DNA of 35,807 nucleotides from the NCBI GenBank assembly GCA_038045445.1, contig JBBSYC010000004.1:1-35807 (forward strand). Direction: 5' to 3'. The notes below the pieces were generated by a model, which worked only from the letters and a program-made list of their open reading frames with translations, was not told where the DNA came from and ran no database searches. A program made the position numbers and the translations under genes. This document shows, one piece after another, positions 31,094-35,807 of this stretch. Origin of the DNA: SICU01 sp038045445 (GTDB lineage Archaea > Nanobdellota > Nanobdellia > Pacearchaeales > GW2011-AR1). The stretch's first letter is position 1. The number at the start of each line of letters is the position of its first letter.

Positions 31094-32059
31094 ATGAGAT
31101 TACATGTTGCTAAGAGGACTTACATCGGGCCCAATGAAATTGACTCTGTCGAGCGGAGTGTAAATTCTTTGGCTCAAGATGCTGAATTAAGTAGGAGGTA
31201 CGAGGGTGTTGATCTTACATTTATTCCAACTGTATCCGGGGCTCTTTCTGAGGATCCGGAGCGCATAACTAGACTTTTTGAAAGTATCAGAAAAACTGGT
31301 TGGAAAATCCCTTCTGGACCTTATAATCAAACAGCTGGACAAAAGTTTTCAAGTCACTTATTTGGTACTAGGTCTGATGATAATGCAGATATAACTGCTT
31401 TAATGTGCCTTGACCAATTTCCTCTTGAGCGAGAAGAACATTGGGAAGCACTGATGGGTCTAGCCTCAAAATTACATAAAGATAATAAAACTTATGCAAC
31501 CGGTTCTAGAAATGTTGAAGTTGCTCTTGGAGTTCACCCTTCTAACTCTGGTAGGCGCATAATCCATGAAATGATTCATACATTCGCCGGTGGAACAGAT
31601 GAGTTTAGAACTTCTTTGCCCCTAATGTTTGAGGCAAATCCCCATCCTGCGTATGCAAGATTTGGAGAATCAACATCAGGATTATATTTGATTAATAGAA
31701 ATGGAGGAATTTATCCAGATTTGAAGAAAGAAGTAGACTTGAATGAAGATATTGCCGCAATGAATGGTTTTGCAATAGAATATGTTGCTGCTATTTTTGC
31801 AGCTAACAAAGGGCAAGTATCTAATGGTTATGTTTATGCAGTTAGAAATCCATTTTATCATACCCCCACAGAAGATGAAGAAAGAGCAAAAATATTGACG
31901 TGGATTGGTAATCAAACTGCAATTGTGGGAAGAACGTCTGTAAGACCATTAATGATTGCTGCTCTCTCTAAAGGTGAAAACTTAGAACAACTCTCATCTT
32001 TTTTTGACAAAGAATTGGTTGATGAAACCTCTAGAGTTATGATGGACGCGTTGAGATAA
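31094..32059 (+). CDS. Unrecognised protein with an HExxH motif (possible metallopeptidase)
   Basis: The 321-residue product matches no family I can name. HEMIH at 158-162, preceded by the hydrophobic-basic stretch RRII and followed by TFAGGTDEF, is a plausible zinc-binding and catalytic motif. Candidate third ligands are E170, E180 or E219; none can be assigned. There is no signal peptide or membrane segment, so it is probably cytosolic. The C-terminal part is helical (EDIAAMNGFAIEYVAAIFAANKG and LMIAALSKGENLEQLSSFF). It has its own TATA box and sits between the DegT-family dehydratase and rfbF. A role in glycan or glycoprotein processing would be guesswork. Confidence 0.75.
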   Translation: MRLHVAKRTYIGPNEIDSVERSVNSLAQDAELSRRYEGVDLTFIPTVSGALSEDPERITRLFESIRKTGWKIPSGPYNQTAGQKFSSHLFGTRSDDNADITALMCLDQFPLEREEHWEALMGLASKLHKDNKTYATGSRNVEVALGVHPSNSGRRIIHEMIHTFAGGTDEFRTSLPLMFEANPHPAYARFGESTSGLYLINRNGGIYPDLKKEVDLNEDIAAMNGFAIEYVAAIFAANKGQVSNGYVYAVRNPFYHTPTEDEERAKILTWIGNQTAIVGRTSVRPLMIAALSKGENLEQLSSFFDKELVDETSRVMMDALR

Positions 32060-32081
32060 CTACTGTTTTAGAACTATATAA

Positions 32082-32089
32082 TTTATATA
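32082..32089 (+). promoter_or_regulatory. TATA box of rfbF
   Basis: TTTATATA starts 30 bases before the ATG at 32112. A nearer ATG at 32101 is out of frame, so the spacing supports 32112. A T-rich tract (32091-32100) lies between. Confidence 0.6.
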
Positions 32090-32111
32090 CTCTTTTTTTT
32101 ATGAATTTGTT

Positions 32112-32906
32112 ATGGGTGTTGAGGATAAATCCAATATAAAGGTGGTTATCTTATGTGGAGGAAAAGGAACAAGACTTCGCGAGGTGAATGAGCTTATACC
32201 TAAACCTCTGGTTCCTGTTGGAGATATGCCGATATTGTGGCATATAATGAAGGGTTATGCTATTCAAGGGTATAATAATTTTATTCTATGTTTGGGATAC
32301 AAGGGAGATACCATACGAGACTTCTTTCTCAACTACGTAAATAATAATCATAATATCACTGTGAACTTGAAAAGTGGACAAATAACAAAGCATAGTGGTG
32401 AAACGGAAGATTGGAATGTAACTCTAGTAAATACGGGCTTGGAAAGCAATACTGGAAAAAGAATTCATGCTATTAAAAAGTATCTTGAAAATGATCCTTA
32501 TTTCTTGCTTACTTATGGTGATGGAGTCTCAGATGTTAATATTGATGAAGTGGTGAAGTTTCACGAGTCGAGAAATGTTATTGGAACAATCACTGGAATA
32601 CGTGCTTCATCAAAATATGGGCAAGTTAAAACTAATGAAGAAGGCATAGCCACTCAATTTGTCCAGTATCCCTTGCTTGATGATAGAATTAATGGGGGGT
32701 TCATGGTTTTATCTAAGGAGTTTCTAAATCACCCTAAACTAGCTGAAAATGTGCCTGTAGAAGACCCAATTGTTGAATTAACTAAAGAAAGAAAGATAGC
32801 TGTTTACCACCATGATGGTGCATGGCATTGTATGGATACCCCGCAACATTTTGAAGAGTTAAATAAACTATGGAGTTCTGGGAAAGCAGGTTGGAAAACA
32901 TGGTGA
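32112..32906 (+). CDS. rfbF: Glucose-1-phosphate cytidylyltransferase
   Basis: RfbF makes CDP-glucose from CTP and glucose-1-phosphate. The 264-residue product has the nucleotidyltransferase signature VVILCGGKGTRLREVNE (about residues 10-26) with the RfbF-type PKPLVPVGDMPILWHIMKGYA, then ILCLGYKGDTIRDFFLNY, the metal-binding YGDGVSDVNI region and VQYPLLDDRINGGFMVLSKEF. PILWHIMK and GYKG separate RfbF from glucose-1-phosphate thymidylyl- and uridylyltransferases. It is followed by rfbG after nine bases, and the two probably share an mRNA. Length matches the family (about 257-265). Confidence 0.93.
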   Translation: MGVEDKSNIKVVILCGGKGTRLREVNELIPKPLVPVGDMPILWHIMKGYAIQGYNNFILCLGYKGDTIRDFFLNYVNNNHNITVNLKSGQITKHSGETEDWNVTLVNTGLESNTGKRIHAIKKYLENDPYFLLTYGDGVSDVNIDEVVKFHESRNVIGTITGIRASSKYGQVKTNEEGIATQFVQYPLLDDRINGGFMVLSKEFLNHPKLAENVPVEDPIVELTKERKIAVYHHDGAWHCMDTPQHFEELNKLWSSGKAGWKTW

Positions 32907-32915
32907 ATAAATAAA

Positions 32916-34028
32916 ATGACAAGTTTACTGAATAAAACGTTTAATAATAAGAAAGTTTTGATTACAGGACACACAGGGTTCAAAGGGTCATGGTTAGCAA
33001 TCTGGCTTAGAGAATTAGGTGCTGAGGTAATAGGATATAGTTTAGATCCCCCCACTAAACCAAATAACTTTGAACTAACAAATTTGAAAGAGAAAATTAT
33101 CGACATAAGGGCGGATGTAAGAGATTATCCAAAACTTGAAGAGGTTTTTTTTAAGTATCAGCCAGAAATAGTTTTTCATTTGGCTGCCCAAGCCATTGTA
33201 TTAACAGGTTTTGAAAATCCAAGGGAAACATTTGATACAAATGTCCAGGGAACAGTTAACTTACTTGAAGTTGCAAGAAAAACTTCCAGTGTAAAAACCA
33301 TGATTATGATAACAAGCGATAAATGTTATAAAGATCAAAACGTCCCTTGGGGCTATCGTGAGAATGATACTCTTGGTGGAAGCGACCCTTATAGTGCTAG
33401 TAAGGGGATGGCCGAACTTGCAATATCTTCCTACCAAAAATCATTTTACGATTCTTCAAGAGACATAGTTGTTGCGTCTGTAAGAGCTGGAAATGTTATT
33501 GGTGGAGGGGATTTTGCGAACTATAGGATTGTTCCGGATTCGATGAAAGCACTCATGCTTGGGAGTCAGGTCACTATAAGAAATCCCTCTAGTATTAGGC
33601 CATGGCAACATGTCCTCGTACCATTAAGTGGTTATCTAAACCTTGCTGCAATGATACAGGAAAAAAGACACGAATATGAAGGAGCTTGGAATTTTGGACC
33701 CCTTGAAAAGACTGGAATAACAACTGCAGAATTAGCGGATAAACTAATTGAACTTTGGGGTAATGGATCATGGAATCATACAAAACAGGAAGGTGCAAAA
33801 AAAGAAACAATGGTCTTAAAACTAAATTGGGATAAGGCCGCACATTTCCTTAAATGGTCTCCAGCTTACAATTATGAAGAAGCACTTAAATCTACCGTAA
33901 GCTGGTTTAGTGAATATAATAAAGAAAGTATGGGTAAAGGAGATTTATATCAGTTGTGCGCAGATCAAATAAAAAGTTATACTCAAAAAGCGCGTGATGA
34001 AGAAATTCAGTGGGCTTTAGATACCTGA
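32916..34028 (+). CDS. rfbG: CDP-glucose 4,6-dehydratase
   Basis: RfbG converts CDP-glucose to CDP-4-dehydro-6-deoxy-D-glucose with bound NAD. The 370-residue product is an extended SDR: GHTGFKGSWLAIWL (residues 18-31) is the RfbG form of the dinucleotide motif, FHLAAQAIV the second motif, TSDKCY (133-138) with the catalytic acid pair, and Y159-x3-K163. SVRAGNVIGGGDFANYRIVPD and SIRPWQHVLVPLSGYL are RfbG hallmarks. The residues after AAQ differ from the common PLVRYSY. The 3' end overlaps the convergent reductase gene by 22 bases. Confidence 0.94.
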   Translation: MTSLLNKTFNNKKVLITGHTGFKGSWLAIWLRELGAEVIGYSLDPPTKPNNFELTNLKEKIIDIRADVRDYPKLEEVFFKYQPEIVFHLAAQAIVLTGFENPRETFDTNVQGTVNLLEVARKTSSVKTMIMITSDKCYKDQNVPWGYRENDTLGGSDPYSASKGMAELAISSYQKSFYDSSRDIVVASVRAGNVIGGGDFANYRIVPDSMKALMLGSQVTIRNPSSIRPWQHVLVPLSGYLNLAAMIQEKRHEYEGAWNFGPLEKTGITTAELADKLIELWGNGSWNHTKQEGAKKETMVLKLNWDKAAHFLKWSPAYNYEEALKSTVSWFSEYNKESMGKGDLYQLCADQIKSYTQKARDEEIQWALDT

Positions 34029-34870
34029 TTTTTAATGTTAATTAAAGATTCCTCTATTGTTGGAGATTTGTAGCTTAAGATGGACCTTAGTCTTGAAGAA
34101 TTGGTGCCATTATTTAAGGGACGTTTAGCCACCTGGTTAAGAGAGACAGTGGAGGTTTTTTCCAATAATCTTTTGTCAATTTCAAATATCTTTGCTATGA
34201 GCAAGGCAAATTCATACCTATTTATTGTTTCTGGACCAGTTGCTACATAAATTCCACTAAGGTTTATGTCTATTGCCTTAGAAACATATTCACAAAAAAC
34301 TTTAATGTCTATTGGATTACTTATCTGATCACAGGGGATTTTTCTTTTTTCCTTTAAAGCAAGCATTTGCATCAGAAAGTTATTTCCCCCTATATCATAT
34401 CCATAAATAACTGTGGGTCTTAGTATGCACCAATCCTTTAAATTTTGGACTAATAGTTCAGCTTCTAATTTTGTCTTGCCATATAAATTGACTGGCTCAG
34501 TAGAAGATTCTTCATCGTAATTATTTAATAAACCCGCATAAACATAATCTGTCGAAATATAAATTAGTTTTTTATTATTCTTTTTACACCAATTCACCAT
34601 ATTTTCTGTTGCGGATACGTTTGATTTTCTAGCCTCGCTCTGGTGAGTTTCACAATAATCCACACTTGTTAAAGCAGCTGCATGAATAATAATATCTGGA
34701 TTAATTGAATCTAAAACTTTTTCTATGTCTTTCATATTGAGATCATATGGATGGGTTGTAGTTTCAGACAATCTTCTGGATATTCCATATGATTTATGTT
34801 TATTTTTAAGGAAGTTGAAAATATTCTTTCCTACAAATCCTGCAGAACCTGTAACTAAAATTTTAGCCAT
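34007..34870 (-). CDS. RmlD-like NAD(P)-dependent 4-keto-sugar reductase
   Basis: RmlD-type enzymes reduce the 4-keto group of a nucleotide sugar as the last step of deoxysugar synthesis. The 287-residue SDR has ILVTGSAGFVGKNIFNFL (4-21), HAAALTSVDYCE, YISTDYVYAG (104-113) and Y130-x3-K134 (YGKTKLEAE), then ILRPTVIYG. Size and motifs fit RmlD and AscF-like reductases. It pairs with the RmlC-like epimerase upstream (one-base overlap) and converges with rfbG. Its substrate may be CDP-linked, from the nearby rfbF and rfbG, rather than dTDP-linked; no rmlA or rmlB lies in this window. Confidence 0.87.
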   Translation of the reverse strand: MAKILVTGSAGFVGKNIFNFLKNKHKSYGISRRLSETTTHPYDLNMKDIEKVLDSINPDIIIHAAALTSVDYCETHQSEARKSNVSATENMVNWCKKNNKKLIYISTDYVYAGLLNNYDEESSTEPVNLYGKTKLEAELLVQNLKDWCILRPTVIYGYDIGGNNFLMQMLALKEKRKIPCDQISNPIDIKVFCEYVSKAIDINLSGIYVATGPETINRYEFALLIAKIFEIDKRLLEKTSTVSLNQVAKRPLNNGTNSSRLRSILSYKSPTIEESLINIKNQVSKAH

Positions 34871-35337
34871 TATCCGTGCTTAATATTCCAATCATAATTT
34901 ATTTCTTTTGAAAAGGGGTCTATACGAATCATTTCTCCCGGAGTATAGGGGTGTGTCGGTATATTAATTACTAAAGAATCCTCTGTCCCTATTCCTTTGA
35001 ACCCATTTGCAACTCCAGGTGGAACGCTGACTCTGATATAATTATCCTTGCTCATAAAAAATTCCATTATTTTTCCCTTTGTGGGTGAACCTTCCCTAAG
35101 GTCACAAACCACAAGTTTTATTTTTCCAACAGGAACTACATAATTAAGAGTCATTTCTTTGTGAACATGCCATGCCTTAATAGCTCCTGGATGAACCCAT
35201 GAGCCATATGTTTCTCCAAATTGCTTAAAATAGGGATCGTCATTGCGCATCATGTGATAAATAACTCCTCTTTCATCAGAAATGCGATTCATCGGAGTAA
35301 CAATTACTCCTTCAATGTGATTTGTTGCATTTGTCAT
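34870..35337 (-). CDS. RmlC-like nucleotide-sugar epimerase (cupin)
   Basis: The 155-residue product is an RmlC-family cupin. HPGAIKAWHVHKEM (49-62) aligns with the catalytic-His region of RmlC, giving H57 as the likely base, while KLVVCDLREGSPTKGK and VPPGVANGF match its core strands. Y131 in THPYTPGE is placed like the catalytic Tyr. It is shorter than RmlC (about 180 residues), and H59 and the VVPVGKIKL strand are unlike classical RmlC. In the CDP context it could be a 5- or 3,5-epimerase like AscE. It starts a two-gene operon with the reductase. Substrate is inferred. Confidence 0.82.
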   Translation of the reverse strand: MTNATNHIEGVIVTPMNRISDERGVIYHMMRNDDPYFKQFGETYGSWVHPGAIKAWHVHKEMTLNYVVPVGKIKLVVCDLREGSPTKGKIMEFFMSKDNYIRVSVPPGVANGFKGIGTEDSLVINIPTHPYTPGEMIRIDPFSKEINYDWNIKHG

Positions 35338-35358
35338 AATTTTTTAGAACTTTACCCC

Positions 35359-35366
35359 TATAAAAA
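35359..35366 (-). promoter_or_regulatory. TATA box of the epimerase-reductase operon
   Basis: TTTTTATA on the minus strand starts 29 bases before the ATG at 35337, predicting a leaderless mRNA. Confidence 0.6.
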
Positions 35367-35377
35367 ACTTTCTAGAC

Positions 35378-35731
35378 TTATTGTCTTTGCGCATAATTAA
35401 TAGTAAGATGGTATAATTGATTATGATCTCTATCTTCAATTTTACAAAATTCTATTGAGTCATCACCATATTTTACACTTTTGCCTACCAAATTTTCTGC
35501 TAGAGCTCTTGCTTCTTCTCCGGAGTAAGCAATACCAACTTCAACTAATAATTTTATCATTTCTTGTTCAGTCTTACGGACTTCACTTTTGCAAAAACCA
35601 AAAGCTCTTCTTTTGAAATTGACCACCCCTCTTTCAAAATTTCTATTTACCCACTCTTTTGCAGTGAACCTAGAATTACTACGGGGTTTAAGAGTTGAAG
35701 CTCTTGCAAATAAATCTTCTATGGAATCCAT
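35378..35731 (-). CDS. Unrecognised 117-residue charged protein
   Basis: I do not recognise this protein. It is hydrophilic and probably mainly helical: a basic N-terminal half (STLKPRSNSRFTAKEWVNR, GVVNFKRRAFGF) and a second half with ELL-type helices (EQEMIKLLVEVGIAYSGEEARALAENL), two cysteines and no membrane segment. I chose the ATG at 35731 over an in-frame GTG at 35746 because the TATA box starts 29 bases upstream of the ATG. It lies upstream of the epimerase gene on the same strand but has a separate promoter, so a link to sugar synthesis is not implied. Confidence 0.65.
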   Translation of the reverse strand: MDSIEDLFARASTLKPRSNSRFTAKEWVNRNFERGVVNFKRRAFGFCKSEVRKTEQEMIKLLVEVGIAYSGEEARALAENLVGKSVKYGDDSIEFCKIEDRDHNQLYHLTINYAQRQ

Positions 35732-35752
35732 TATGGCATACAACACTGCATA

Positions 35753-35760
35753 ATATTTAA
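35753..35760 (-). promoter_or_regulatory. TATA box of the last gene
   Basis: TTAAATAT on the minus strand starts 29 bases before the ATG at 35731. A further TATA-like TTTTATAAA near 35784-35792 may belong to a gene beyond the window. Confidence 0.5.
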
Positions 35761-35807
35761 GAGAGTGACCCTATTTAGAGAGGTTTTATAAACTATAAAT
35801 ATCTCTA

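Noticed and set aside
32101..32111. ATG just upstream of rfbF
   Set aside because: It is out of frame with rfbF and lies before the predicted transcription start.
32804..33106. Minus-strand open frame across rfbF and rfbG
   Set aside because: It is antisense to two well-supported genes and shows no family motif.
35732..35746. GTG start for the last gene
   Set aside because: TATA spacing points to the ATG at 35731.
1..35807. CRISPR arrays, insertion sequences, tRNA or rRNA genes
   Set aside because: I looked for regularly spaced repeats, transposase motifs, cloverleaf sequences and rRNA cores in the gaps and found none; nearly all DNA is occupied by supported genes.

Overview
The window is archaeal and AT-rich. 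It carries the archaeal/eukaryotic set of ribosomal proteins (eS4, eL32, eL19 and archaeal-type uL18, uS5 and uL30), a SUI1/eIF1 gene inside the ribosomal operon, prefoldin alpha, SecY, an EMC3/DUF106 membrane protein and an Stt3/AglB oligosaccharyltransferase. Short, trimmed ribosomal proteins, low GC and near-zero intergenic spacing suggest a small-genome DPANN archaeon (Pacearchaeota or Woesearchaeota would fit). That placement is inference from style, not from a phylogeny.

Region 1 (1-11357) is one long plus-strand ribosomal superoperon: uL3-uL4-uL23-uL2-uS19-uL22-uS3-uL29-eIF1-uS17-uL14-uL24-eS4-uL5-uS14-uS8-uL6-eL32-eL19-uL18-uS5-uL30-(small zinc-ribbon protein)-uL15. Genes overlap or nearly touch, and several have Shine-Dalgarno-like GGAGG/AGGAG sequences. 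The RNase P subunit Rnp1/Pop4, which usually lies between eIF1 and uS17 in archaea, is absent here. A 5' partial reading frame (2-145) precedes the operon.

Region 2 (11358-16966) holds housekeeping genes interrupted by accessory ones: a class II Fic protein and a short VIT1-type transporter on the minus strand, then secY and an EMC3/DUF106 gene on plus, prefoldin alpha, an eIF2B-like protein that may be a ribose-1,5-bisphosphate isomerase (minus), and a SpoIIM-family membrane protein. A perfect 12-bp inverted repeat surrounds the fic TATA box.

Region 3 (17020-30969) is a surface-glycan and N-glycosylation island: two methyltransferases, Stt3/AglB, a lipid-linked oligosaccharide flippase, an ALG5-like glycosyltransferase, an Alg14/Alg13-like split glycosyltransferase, further GT2, GT4 and GT-C enzymes, an asparagine-synthase-type amidotransferase, and a DegT-family sugar dehydratase.

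Region 4 (29758-35337) is a nucleotide-sugar set on both strands: RfbF (CDP-glucose synthesis), RfbG (4,6-dehydration), a DdhC/RfbH-like 3-dehydratase that lacks three of the four iron-sulfur cysteines, an RmlC-like epimerase and an RmlD-like reductase. Together they could make a CDP-linked 6-deoxy or 3,6-dideoxy sugar for the glycans of region 3. An unrecognised HExxH protein sits in the middle, and an unrecognised 117-residue protein ends the window.

Outside the ribosomal operon almost every promoter-proximal gene has a TATA box starting 28-30 bases upstream of its start codon, which predicts mostly leaderless mRNAs. No stretch over 300 bases lacks a gene. The longest gaps are 1-183 (partial frame plus operon leader) and 30970-31093 (divergent promoters). 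I saw no tRNA, rRNA, insertion sequence or CRISPR array.
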